From Candidatus Kaiserbacteria bacterium (lineage in GTDB: Bacteria; Patescibacteriota; Minisyncoccia; Phycocordibacterales; UBA918), in assembly GCA_003245875.1 (NCBI GenBank), contig QKBW01000020.1, positions 1 to 20,051 on the forward strand: a stretch of 20,051 nucleotides of DNA, given 5' to 3'. The position numbers and the translations under genes were made by a program. Positions 13,287-20,024 of this stretch are shown piece after piece (within the stretch, counting starts at the first letter, position 1; every line of letters begins with the position of its first letter). Under the pieces are notes generated by a model. The model saw nothing but the letters and a program-made list of their open reading frames with translations, did not search any database and was not told the DNA's origin.

Positions 13287-13595
13287 TCAACGACTTTCAG
13301 GTACATTAGGCACCACTTGCACTCGAGTATCTTCCTGAAAGCTGGTATTAAGTGACATCATCCAATTAAAGAGCGAGTTGATACCAAACACGGCCACATA
13401 TACCACCACAGCCAAAAGAAACCAGACATTGGCTTTAATAAAATACAAACGACCTTCTTCACGCACCGGCTCTTCACCTGGACCCAAAATGAAATATTTA
13501 ATGATTGCGTAGATAAAAAAGATTAAGCCAAACGCAAAAATCGCCGGCACGATATATTCCGTTACCAAAACAGTAAAATATTGAAATAGCAGCAT
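13287..13595 (-). CDS. small two-helix membrane protein, pilin-like
   Basis: 102 aa, first gene of the cluster after the gyrA terminator. Helix 1 is about 10-35 (VPAIFAFGLIFFIYAIIKYFI), followed by a charged loop (GPGEEPVREEGR) and helix 2 about 53-75, then a polar C-terminal tail ending NVPESR. The tail recalls that of the 123-aa pilin-like protein (NIPEIPTTR). There is no signal peptide. A TACAAT hexamer lies shortly before the ATG and could be a -10 box. No SD. Placed with the other four small proteins by layout; function unknown. Confidence 0.65.
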   Translation of the reverse strand: MLLFQYFTVLVTEYIVPAIFAFGLIFFIYAIIKYFILGPGEEPVREEGRLYFIKANVWFLLAVVVYVAVFGINSLFNWMMSLNTSFQEDTRVQVVPNVPESR

Positions 13596-13647
13596 GTACC
13601 ATTATTGTACCGTACATCAGTGATGGCTACGGTTCATACTGGGAACA

Positions 13648-13692
13648 AAAACCGGCGCTAAAAGAAACCCCGTTTCTCTTAGCGCCGGTTTT
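13648..13692. terminator. terminator of gyrA, bidirectional
   Basis: 14-bp perfect arms (13648-13661 with 13679-13692), extended inwards by an AGAAAC/GTTTCT helix. In the minus direction the stem ends in GGTTTTTG. It sits 11 bases after the gyrA stop and isolates gyrA from the pilin-like cluster. Confidence 0.9.
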
Positions 13693-13703
13693 AGCACCCC
13701 TTT

Positions 13704-16172
13704 CTAAAAAGCAACGATGCTGGCAATGCTGTCCCCGGCGCGCATCTTCATTACGCGGACACCCTGGGTATCGCGTCCAAGACTTGGTACATCCTTCAGA
13801 GGCAATTTAATGACCTGTCCCTTTTTGCTCATCACCACTAACTCACCTTCTGCCTTATCTTCCTGGTTCAAAACTGCTGCACCGATCACTGCTCCGGTCT
13901 TTCCCGTTACTTTGGCGGTTTTGATACCACTACCTGCACGGTTTTGTACTTTATATTCCTTAGCTGGTGTCGTCTTTCCGTACCCATTTTCCATTACCAC
14001 TAACACCTCACGTCCGGTCGCGCCTTTTTCTAGAATATCAGCTGCCACGATCACATCGCCTTTCTTTAGCTTCATACCGGTTACACCAGCAGCCGTACGG
14101 CCCATCTCTCGTACATCCTTTTCTTTAAAGCGTATTGCCTGCCCACCTCGAGTCACCAATACAACTTCGTCACCCGCACCAGTAAAGCGCGCTGCGATCA
14201 ATGCATCGTCCGCCTTAAGGGTGATGGCGATCAAACCACTGCGACGCACATCTTTGAAGGCAGATGCGTCTGATTTTTTGATAACACCATTGCGCGTGAT
14301 CATGGTCAGAGACCAGGTACCCTCCCAGTCCTCCTTACGGACCGGCAACACTGAAGTGACATGCTCCTCCGCAGAAAGTGAGAGGAAATTCATGATCGAC
14401 TTACCTTTGGTCGCACGCCGTCCCTCTGGTATTTCATACATCTTACACTGATACACCTTACCGAGGTCAGTGAAGAACAACAAGTCGCTATGTGTCGAGG
14501 TCGTGACCAGATTAGTGACTACGTCTTCTTCCTTGGTATTCAGATCAACAACCCCCACTCCTCCACGCTTTTGAGTGCGATACTCACTCGGGTTGGTACG
14601 TTTTACATACCCGCCCTTAGTCAACACGAGCACACTTTCCTCGTCCGCCACCAAATCCTCAGCAGAAAGGTTCTTTACACCACCTTTAACTATTTTTGTA
14701 CGACGATCATCACCAAATTTATCAGCCGCCTCATCCAGCTCTGTCTTCACTATCTTCATCATCTTGGCTTTGCTCTTCAAAATACTCTCAAGTTCTTTAA
14801 TGAGCGCTTGTACTTCACGCAACTCATCTTCTATTTTCTTGCGTTCGAGGCCTGCCAATTTCTGCAAACGCATATCGAGTATAGCCTGTGCCTGGATCTC
14901 AGAAAACTTGAACTCCTTCATCAGGCTAGCGTGCGCAGTCGGTACGTCCTTAGCAGCACGAATGAGCTTGATGATCTTGTCGATGTGATCCAGTGCCTTC
15001 TTCAAGCCCAGCAAGATATGTTCGCGATCTTTTGCTTTCGAGAGATCATATGCCGTACGACGACGAATCACTTCGGCTCGATGCTTGATGTACTCCTCAA
15101 GAACCACTTTTAGAGAGAGTGTCTGCGGCACTCCGTCAACCAACGCCACCATGTTGTAGTGGAAGGTATCTTCAAGCTGTGTATGCTTATAGAGTTTATT
15201 AAGGACTGTCTGCGGGTTTGCATTGCTCTTGAGCTCGATCACAATACGCACATCACTAGTTGACTCGTCACGCATCTCTTTAATGCCTTCAATACGCTTG
15301 TCACGTACCAGATCAGCGATCTTGGTTTGCAGGTCAGCCTTATTAACACGATATGGCACCGACGTGATGATGATCGAGAAATTACCTTTCTTATCTTCCG
15401 TTATTTCTGCCTCACCACGACACACAACCCCACCCTTACCATAGGTGTAGGCATGAATGATGTCTTTTTTATTAAAAGCGATGCCACCGGTTGGAAAATC
15501 AGGACCTTGGACATATTGCAAAAGGTCGTCAGTCGAGGCTGATGGGTTATCAATCAAATGACCGATGGCAGCGACCACCTCACGCAAGTTGTGTGGTGGG
15601 ATGTTGGTGGCCATACCAACCGCAATACCCAAAGAACCCATGAGCAATAAGTTTGGTAAGCCTGCCGGCAAAACGGCTGGTTCCTTTTTGGTACCATCAA
15701 AGTTGGGACGCCAATCAACGGTATCTTTCTCAAGATCGCGCAACAATTCTTCAGCGATCTTGGACATCTTGGCCTCGGTATAACGATAAGCAGCAGCCGA
15801 GTCACCATCCATGGAACCAAAGTTACCTTGTCCGAGTACCAACGGATAGCGAGTACTAAAGTCCTGAGCCAGTTTTACCATTGCCTCATATACCGCTGCG
15901 TCACCATGCGGGTGAAAACTACCGAGCACATCTCCCACCACGGTCGCAGACTTTTTAAACTTAGCGCTGGACGTCAGACCATTTAAGCGCATTGAGTAAA
16001 GAATGCGACGATGCACAGGTTTCAGACCATCGCGCACATCAGGCAATGCACGACTGGTGATCACGCTCATCGCGTAGTCGAGGTACGCTGTCTGCATTTC
16101 GGCCGTAAGGCTCTGGGTCGTGATTCCAGGCTGTTCAGGCAACGGGTTTGGGGTCTCAGTTTTTTTCGGCAT
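13704..16172 (-). CDS. gyrA: DNA gyrase subunit A
   Basis: 822 aa. GyrA is the DNA-cleaving subunit of gyrase, which introduces negative supercoils with GyrB. The breakage-reunion core has RALPDVRDGLKPVHRRIL (41-58), the quinolone-pocket helix GSFHPHGDAAVYEAM (84-98), and R130-Y131 (AAAYRYTEAKM), Y131 being the catalytic tyrosine. A coiled-coil tower follows, then a C-terminal beta-pinwheel beginning with a GyrA-box-like QKRGGVG, which favours gyrase over topoisomerase IV. In the quinolone pocket, Ala92 stands where E. coli has Ser83, and Glu96 where it has Asp87. No gyrB lies in the window. The promoter is an extended -10 at 16206-16214; there is no SD. A strong terminator follows. Confidence 0.96.
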   Translation of the reverse strand: MPKKTETPNPLPEQPGITTQSLTAEMQTAYLDYAMSVITSRALPDVRDGLKPVHRRILYSMRLNGLTSSAKFKKSATVVGDVLGSFHPHGDAAVYEAMVKLAQDFSTRYPLVLGQGNFGSMDGDSAAAYRYTEAKMSKIAEELLRDLEKDTVDWRPNFDGTKKEPAVLPAGLPNLLLMGSLGIAVGMATNIPPHNLREVVAAIGHLIDNPSASTDDLLQYVQGPDFPTGGIAFNKKDIIHAYTYGKGGVVCRGEAEITEDKKGNFSIIITSVPYRVNKADLQTKIADLVRDKRIEGIKEMRDESTSDVRIVIELKSNANPQTVLNKLYKHTQLEDTFHYNMVALVDGVPQTLSLKVVLEEYIKHRAEVIRRRTAYDLSKAKDREHILLGLKKALDHIDKIIKLIRAAKDVPTAHASLMKEFKFSEIQAQAILDMRLQKLAGLERKKIEDELREVQALIKELESILKSKAKMMKIVKTELDEAADKFGDDRRTKIVKGGVKNLSAEDLVADEESVLVLTKGGYVKRTNPSEYRTQKRGGVGVVDLNTKEEDVVTNLVTTSTHSDLLFFTDLGKVYQCKMYEIPEGRRATKGKSIMNFLSLSAEEHVTSVLPVRKEDWEGTWSLTMITRNGVIKKSDASAFKDVRRSGLIAITLKADDALIAARFTGAGDEVVLVTRGGQAIRFKEKDVREMGRTAAGVTGMKLKKGDVIVAADILEKGATGREVLVVMENGYGKTTPAKEYKVQNRAGSGIKTAKVTGKTGAVIGAAVLNQEDKAEGELVVMSKKGQVIKLPLKDVPSLGRDTQGVRVMKMRAGDSIASIVAF

Positions 16173-16205
16173 GACTTAAATGACAAATGTGACAAATATG
16201 GCGCT

Positions 16206-16214
16206 AGTATACCA
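16206..16214 (-). promoter_or_regulatory. extended -10 promoter of gyrA
   Basis: TGGTATACT on the minus strand, with TATACT at 16206-16211. A start near 16199 leaves a leader of about 27 bases without SD before the gyrA ATG. No good -35 box is seen, as expected for an extended -10 promoter. Confidence 0.55.
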
Positions 16215-16250
16215 TATTTTATAAAGATTGCCCGATACTATAGAGCAAAT

Positions 16251-16628
16251 TTACTCCGTCGTTGTTGCGCTACTGGTGGCGATCAGAATCGGATGTTCGA
16301 CCCGCACTGGTGACGAAGAAGACAGATCAGGCATGACAATTGCCGGAGCGCGTTCACTGATAGTAGTGGTGGCGGTTGAAGTTGCAGACATGTCGTCACG
16401 CTGCAATACGGTCGCCATTTGAACCTTGGCACTCTTAAAAAATGTTGCAAACGCACTTTTTGTTTCATCAAACGATCCTTTATCCTCGACCACGGTTGGG
16501 ACAGACGCGTGGAATGAGAGCATCCAAAACCCAGCGACCACACCAGTAAAAAGTACGGCACCAAAAAAAGCGAGGCGGTCTTTTGCTGCCTTGGACTTGT
16601 TACGCATGTCACGGAGCCACTGCTTCAT
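16251..16628 (-). CDS. single-pass membrane protein of unknown function
   Basis: 125 aa, not recognised. A basic N terminus (about 1-18, rich in Lys/Arg), one helix at about 20-40 (FFGAVLFTGVVAGFWML), then an extracytoplasmic part. That part has a charged segment (VVEDKGSFDETKSAFATFFKSAKVQM) and a Ser/Thr/Ala-rich low-complexity tail with SATSTATTT and SSATTTE. Topology is probably N-inside. It lies between the MBL-fold gene and gyrA on the same strand, with 50 and 78 base gaps; gyrA has its own promoter, so an operon is unsure. No SD. Confidence 0.65.
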   Translation of the reverse strand: MKQWLRDMRNKSKAAKDRLAFFGAVLFTGVVAGFWMLSFHASVPTVVEDKGSFDETKSAFATFFKSAKVQMATVLQRDDMSATSTATTTISERAPAIVMPDLSSSSPVRVEHPILIATSSATTTE

Positions 16629-16647
16629 ATTTATGGTTTTTTGTTTG

Positions 16648-16672
16648 GGCGGCGGGCCAAAGGCCCGCCGCC
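16648..16672. repeat. GC-rich palindrome, second copy
   Basis: 11-bp perfect arms GGCGGCGGGCC around AAA. On the minus strand it reads nearly the same as the palindrome at 4341-4365, differing mainly by one extra base pair next to the loop. It lies between two minus-strand genes, but no T-run follows in their direction, so it does not look like an intrinsic terminator. Confidence 0.7.
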
Positions 16673-16678
16673 ATCTCT

Positions 16679-17302
16679 CTACCCTTCCACCACCACAACC
16701 TGTCCGGTTGCACCAACCAGGTCCTTCTTCTTGATTGTAAGTTTCTCCTGTGGTTTTACTCCCTCGCTTCCCTCTTCCTTCAAAAAGGCTTTGAGCGCCC
16801 GCTCATCATAATGCATCGGAATCACGATTTTGGCCTCCAGCTTGGTAGCAAGTTTTGCTGCCTCAGGCACATCCAAGACATCTCCACCGCCGATCGGTAC
16901 AAAGAGAATATCGATTTCACCTAACTCACCAAGTATTTTGGGATCAATCACCGCTGAACTGATTGGTCCGAGAAAGACAATATTCATTTCTTCAAGCAAC
17001 ACTTGATAGATGGTAGCAAAACGCTCCTGCCCATCGTAGGTGGTCGCGACACCAAAACCTCGGGCTGTAACCGAGCCAACCTCATACTCACCCGGACCGT
17101 TCACGACAAATGGTTGTTTAGCACCAAGCGCTACTTGCTCTGCCCCATTGAAATTGGGGTGCTTCATCGAAATAAATGCCACATCGGAACCAAACTTGAC
17201 CGGCGCGTACGTTTTTGACTTTTTGTCGATTGGATCAAAAGCCAGCGTTGTATCGCCAAATGAAACCTTAAAACACTGTCCACCGTGATGCGTGATAACC
17301 AT
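16679..17302 (-). CDS. MBL-fold (UlaG-like) protein with a degraded metal motif
   Basis: 207 aa. It resembles the small beta-lactamase-fold hydrolases of the UlaG/COG2220 group: an early THHGGQCFKVSFGDTTLAFDP strand pair, GPGEYEVGSV (69-78), FVPIGGGDVLD (134-144) and IPMHYDE (161-167). The usual HxHxDH zinc motif should follow strand FIS, but the sequence there is SMKHPNFNG (45-53), keeping only one histidine (H48). It may bind metal differently, or be a non-catalytic or altered enzyme. Length is normal. No SD; the ATG is preceded by AT-rich sequence (TATATATTGATAAT), suggesting a very short leader. It is first in the minus-strand run leading to gyrA. Confidence 0.82.
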   Translation of the reverse strand: MVITHHGGQCFKVSFGDTTLAFDPIDKKSKTYAPVKFGSDVAFISMKHPNFNGAEQVALGAKQPFVVNGPGEYEVGSVTARGFGVATTYDGQERFATIYQVLLEEMNIVFLGPISSAVIDPKILGELGEIDILFVPIGGGDVLDVPEAAKLATKLEAKIVIPMHYDERALKAFLKEEGSEGVKPQEKLTIKKKDLVGATGQVVVVEG

Positions 17303-17452
17303 ACTCAGAACATTATCAATATATAAGTGCCACTAGTATACACGACATTCCCTCCTGGGTCGAAGGCCGGCATCGCTCTTGTTTTCTCACATAATGCCTT
17401 GCAACCTGGCGGAAATAAGCGTAGTTTTAATAATTGGAAAGGAGGCATCGCC
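17303..17452. other. divergent intergenic region before the 46-aa gene
   Basis: 150 bases between divergent genes. It must hold the promoters of the MBL gene (AT-rich 17310-17330 on the minus strand) and of the 46-aa gene. TTGCAA at 17399-17404 and CATAAT at 17390-17395 are individual promoter-like hexamers, but I cannot assemble a convincing pair. No other gene is seen. Confidence 0.4.
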
Positions 17453-17593
17453 ATGACCAATCGTTTTTGGCCAGCCGTTCGCAACGGTCTGGCGGCATTG
17501 CTCGATGCTGTGGTGCTCATTTTGGCCACAGAGTCGTGGCTGCGCGAGCACCCGTACGAATGCGCCAAGCTCGGCATCAAATTTCGCTACTGA
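17453..17593 (+). CDS. 46-aa small protein with strong SD
   Basis: Not recognised. A perfect AAAGGAGG at 17438-17445 lies 7 bases before the ATG, and a terminator follows 9 bases after the stop, so this is a complete mini-gene. The protein starts MTNRFWPAVRN, has a hydrophobic segment of about 14-27 (LAALLDAVVLILAT) that could be a short membrane or amphipathic helix, and ends in a polar part with one Cys and a basic-aromatic KFRY terminus. The frame stays open upstream, but the SD fixes the start at 17453. Codon use is GC-rich like the SPFH operon. It could be a membrane-active regulator or toxin-like peptide; no partner antitoxin is seen. Confidence 0.7.
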   Translation: MTNRFWPAVRNGLAALLDAVVLILATESWLREHPYECAKLGIKFRY

Positions 17594-17601
17594 TGCCACC
17601 A

Positions 17602-17637
17602 CCCCGCCCGGGTCTCACTTGGGCGGGGATATTTTTT
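17602..17637 (+). terminator. terminator of the 46-aa gene
   Basis: CCCCGCCC (17602-17609) pairs with GGGCGGGG (17621-17628) across an 11-base loop, followed by ATATTTTTT. A standard intrinsic terminator 9 bases after the stop codon. Confidence 0.93.
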
Positions 17638-17663
17638 CTACTTTGTTTCAGATAAGCAGTTTT

Positions 17664-17745
17664 GCACCAAGCGGCAAACTGTCCTGTCTCGTCCAGTCCT
17701 CGCTTTGCTGCGGAGGACTCGCACGGACAGTTTGCCGCTTGGTGC
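17664..17745. repeat. 82-nt long imperfect hairpin
   Basis: A 21-bp perfect outer stem pairs 17664-17684 with 17725-17745. After an asymmetric internal loop, an inner stem AGTCCTC/GAGGACT (17695-17701, 17713-17719) plus GC/GC with one bulged G closes a TTTGCT loop. It contains no gene and has no T-run. It lies between the 46-aa gene terminator and the S1 gene promoter. It could be a dispersed palindromic element (REP/MITE-like) or a small structured RNA. Confidence 0.8.
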
Positions 17746-17790
17746 CCCTAGCAACATTAGAGGAAAGCGCAGCCCTGTCGCGCCATCACC

Positions 17791-17818
17791 TTGCAAAATC
17801 AGGAAAATACAGTATATT
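17791..17818 (+). promoter_or_regulatory. possible promoter upstream of the S1 gene
   Basis: TTGCAA (17791-17796), a 16-base spacer and TATATT (17813-17818). A start near 17825 would give a leader of about 115-145 bases for the S1 gene. A second -10-like TATAAT at 17932-17937 immediately precedes the first ATG, so two promoters are possible. Confidence 0.5.
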
Positions 17819-17931
17819 TGTGAGCACTTCGTAAGAAGATTAATAGCTTCTAGCGACACACGTTTAACCCCGCTCTCACGGACCATGGCCATGAGCAACA
17901 GTTGAGCGGACGCGTGTCGTCGGAATAACAA

Positions 17932-17937
17932 TATAAT
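17932..17937 (+). promoter_or_regulatory. -10-like TATAAT abutting the S1 gene start
   Basis: A perfect TATAAT lies one base before the ATG at 17939. If it works as a -10, transcription starts near 17944, inside the longest reading frame, and translation must begin at 17963 or 17972. No matching -35 box at 16-18 bases is seen; TTGAGC at 17902-17907 is 24 bases away. Confidence 0.4.
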
Positions 17938-17938
17938 A

Positions 17939-19018
17939 ATGACAGATACAACTACGACAGGCATGCATACCATGCTTGAGTCGAGTCCGTTGCCCCCACG
18001 TGAGGGCGACATTGTAGAAGGCACCGTGTCGGCAATCGGCCGCGCTCGTGTTTTTATTGAGTTGCATCCGTTCGGCTCCGGTATTATCTACGGCCGTGAG
18101 TACATGAACGCACGCGACATCCTGCGTAAAGTTTCCCTCGGCGACAGTATCGCCGCCAAGGTGGTTGATGCCGGCAATGAAGATGGGTATATCGAGCTCT
18201 CATTGAAGGAAGCTCGCCAGGCACTTATCTGGAGCGATGCCGAATTGGCCCAGAAAGAGCAGCGCGTGCTTTCACTCGAGGTCAAAGAGGCCAACAAGGG
18301 TGGTCTTATCCTCGACTGGCAAGGTATCCAGGGTTTCTTGCCTGCTTCACAACTCTCCGCTGAAAACTACCCTCGCGTTGCCGATGGCGACAAGGACAAG
18401 ATCCTCTCTGAGCTTATGGGCTTGGTCGGTAAGTTCCTTTCAGTCGTGATCATCACCGCTGACCAGAAGGAAGGTAAACTAATCTTCTCTGAGAAGGGTC
18501 AGCAAGAGAAGGAGGAGAAGGAAGAGAAAGTCAGCCGTTACGAAGTGGGTGACGTACTCTCTGGCGAGGTGACCGGTGCTGTTGATTTCGGTATCTTCGT
18601 CAAGATCGAAGATGGTCTCGAAGGCTTGGTACACATCTCTGAGCTCGACTGGGGCTTGGTAGAAGATACCCGCGCACTGTATAAGGTGGGTGATAAGGTT
18701 CAGGTGAAGGTGATTGAAGTAAAGGATGATAAGATCTCACTTTCAATCAAGCAACTGAAGCAAAACCCGTGGCAAACTGCTGCCGAGAAGTACAAGAAGG
18801 ATTCGATCGTGCCAGGCGTGGTCATTAAGTACAACAAGCATGGTGCATTGGCCTCTATCGAGGAAGGTGTCGCCGGCTTGGTACACATCTCTGAGTTTGA
18901 AAGCGAGGAAGATCTTAAGAGCCAGCTTTCACTTGGTAATGTCTACAACTTCAAGATCACCCTCTTTGAGCCAAAGGATCAACGTATGACCCTTTCGTTC
19001 AAGGAAGCACAAGGGTAG
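17939..19018 (+). CDS. rpsA: ribosomal protein S1-like, four S1 RNA-binding domains
   Basis: 359 aa from the first ATG. S1 holds mRNA near the 30S platform during initiation. Four S1 repeats are seen: about 22-92 (EGDIVEGTVSAIGR), about 108-187 (GGLILDWQGIQGFLPASQLS), 202-273 (VGDVLSGEVTGAVDFGIFVKI, LEGLVHISELDW) and 285-357 (VPGVVIKYNKHGALASI, VAGLVHISEF). A Lys/Glu hinge (187-198) separates repeats 2 and 3. This is shorter than the six-repeat S1 of E. coli, but four-repeat forms are common elsewhere. The homology starts at about residue 20, so ATGs at 17963 or 17972 are likely true starts given the TATAAT abutting 17939. There is no SD, notable for a protein that helps SD-poor initiation. 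A strong terminator follows. Confidence 0.92.
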   Translation: MTDTTTTGMHTMLESSPLPPREGDIVEGTVSAIGRARVFIELHPFGSGIIYGREYMNARDILRKVSLGDSIAAKVVDAGNEDGYIELSLKEARQALIWSDAELAQKEQRVLSLEVKEANKGGLILDWQGIQGFLPASQLSAENYPRVADGDKDKILSELMGLVGKFLSVVIITADQKEGKLIFSEKGQQEKEEKEEKVSRYEVGDVLSGEVTGAVDFGIFVKIEDGLEGLVHISELDWGLVEDTRALYKVGDKVQVKVIEVKDDKISLSIKQLKQNPWQTAAEKYKKDSIVPGVVIKYNKHGALASIEEGVAGLVHISEFESEEDLKSQLSLGNVYNFKITLFEPKDQRMTLSFKEAQG

Positions 19019-19030
19019 AACTTACGTTCT

Positions 19031-19070
19031 GCACGAAAAAACCGACACTCATGTGTCGGTTTTTTCGTGC
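19031..19070 (+). terminator. terminator of the S1 gene
   Basis: An 18-bp perfect stem (19031-19048 with 19053-19070) around a TCAT loop. The A-run in the left arm and T-run in the right arm form part of the stem. It can act in both directions and begins 12 bases after the S1 stop. Confidence 0.92.
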
Positions 19071-19092
19071 TTACTATACAAATTATGATACT
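19064..19092 (+). promoter_or_regulatory. possible promoter of the 72-aa gene
   Basis: TTCGTG (19064-19069), a 17-base spacer and GATACT (19087-19092), with TATGAT overlapping at 19084. The -35 box would lie within the right arm of the S1 terminator. Predicted start near 19099. Confidence 0.4.
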
Positions 19093-19127
19093 ATGTCACA
19101 TGGACCTGGTCTGAAAGGAGTAACCGA

Positions 19128-19346
19128 ATGGGGTGCCGAGTCGAATCAGAATCCCTACGGCGCACCGAGAGCCTCGGAGCAATCGAGCGTCATACCAAAG
19201 CGGGAGAATCGCTCGTTGATGCCATGGAGAGATTCGCTCAACATGTAGCAAAACGTTATGGCAAAGCCCTTCCGCGATTCTTACCTGAGCAACGCAAGAG
19301 AATCCTGCAAGGGCTCGACGCGCGAGCGCAGGCAGCATCGGAATAA
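19128..19346 (+). CDS. 72-aa charged small protein with strong SD
   Basis: Not recognised. SD AAAGGAG at 19114-19120 lies 7 bases before the ATG, and an intrinsic terminator begins 6 bases after the stop, so it is a complete unit. The protein is soluble-looking, mostly helical, and rich in Arg, Glu and Ala. Residues from about 10 to 70 could form amphipathic helices (ESLVDAMERFAQHVAKRYG, then LPEQRKRILQGLDARAQ). One cysteine, C3. The high Arg content would suit a nucleic-acid or ribosome contact, but this is a guess. Its organisation matches the 46-aa gene and its codon use is GC-rich. Confidence 0.68.
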   Translation: MGCRVESESLRRTESLGAIERHTKAGESLVDAMERFAQHVAKRYGKALPRFLPEQRKRILQGLDARAQAASE

Positions 19347-19351
19347 CGGTG

Positions 19352-19382
19352 GCCGGCAGCCTAAGGGCTGCCGGCTATTTTT
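19352..19382 (+). terminator. terminator of the 72-aa gene
   Basis: GCCGGCAGCC (19352-19361) pairs with 19366-19375 around a 4-base loop, followed by TATTTTTG. A textbook intrinsic terminator. Confidence 0.93.
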
Positions 19383-19410
19383 GTCTCTCCCTACCAATAC
19401 TGGCCGATGC

Positions 19411-20004
19411 TTAGTTAAATTCATTCATCGCGACCGTAACACCTTTGGTCACAATCGTTTCTAACGCCTCAATGACTTTTGGCATGATGATCTCGTACTC
19501 CCCCGCTTCGTGATGTGAAATCGGCCCTAAGACAAAATCAGATAGCTTGTCAGCTGACGGACGGACTGCACGGCCGGTCTCCTGATGGAGTGGGGATACG
19601 CCAACACGCACACGAATGAACTCCGGAGTACCCAGCGTATCAATAACCGAAGCAACACCGTTGTGTCCGGCTGCGCCACCACCGAGCGCAATACTAAACG
19701 TACCGCGCGCGAGATCAACTTCGTCATGTACAACGATCAAATGGTCATACGCGTCTTTGGGCACAAACTTAGCGACAGCCGTACCAGAATTATTCATAAA
19801 GGTTTCTGGGTACAACACCGCTACTTCTGCGCCGACAACCACACCATCGGTAGCAGTACCGCCAAAACGCTGGCTGTGGTGCGGCCGTGGGAGCCGCCAG
19901 GCGGACACGGCCGCATCCAATACCCGCCACCCAATATTGTGACGGGTTTCTTTATATTCTTCTCCGGGATTACCCAGTCCGACGATGTAATACATGTACT
20001 GCAT
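19411..20004 (-). CDS. pth: peptidyl-tRNA hydrolase
   Basis: 197 aa, normal length. Pth cleaves the ester of peptidyl-tRNAs dropped from the ribosome, recycling tRNA. Family landmarks are all present: VGLGNPGEEYKETRHNIGW with N12 and catalytic H22, PETFMNNSG with N71, VVHDEVDLARG with D94, GGGAAGHNGVASV with N115, and RVRVGVSP. Two starts are possible, 20004 (MQYMYY) and 19995 (MYYIVGLGNPG); the second leaves the usual short N terminus. No SD before either. It is convergent with the 72-aa gene, whose terminator lies 29 bases beyond the pth stop. Confidence 0.96.
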   Translation of the reverse strand: MQYMYYIVGLGNPGEEYKETRHNIGWRVLDAAVSAWRLPRPHHSQRFGGTATDGVVVGAEVAVLYPETFMNNSGTAVAKFVPKDAYDHLIVVHDEVDLARGTFSIALGGGAAGHNGVASVIDTLGTPEFIRVRVGVSPLHQETGRAVRPSADKLSDFVLGPISHHEAGEYEIIMPKVIEALETIVTKGVTVAMNEFN

Positions 20005-20024
20005 TGTAACGCAAAAGTGTCGCG

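Noticed and set aside
16648..16672. Hairpin as the intrinsic terminator of the MBL gene
   Set aside because: In the direction of the gene it is followed by an A-rich stretch, not a T-run.
17638..18024. 128-codon minus-strand frame across the long hairpin
   Set aside because: It spans the palindrome and the S1 promoter region and has neither a start signal nor protein-like composition.
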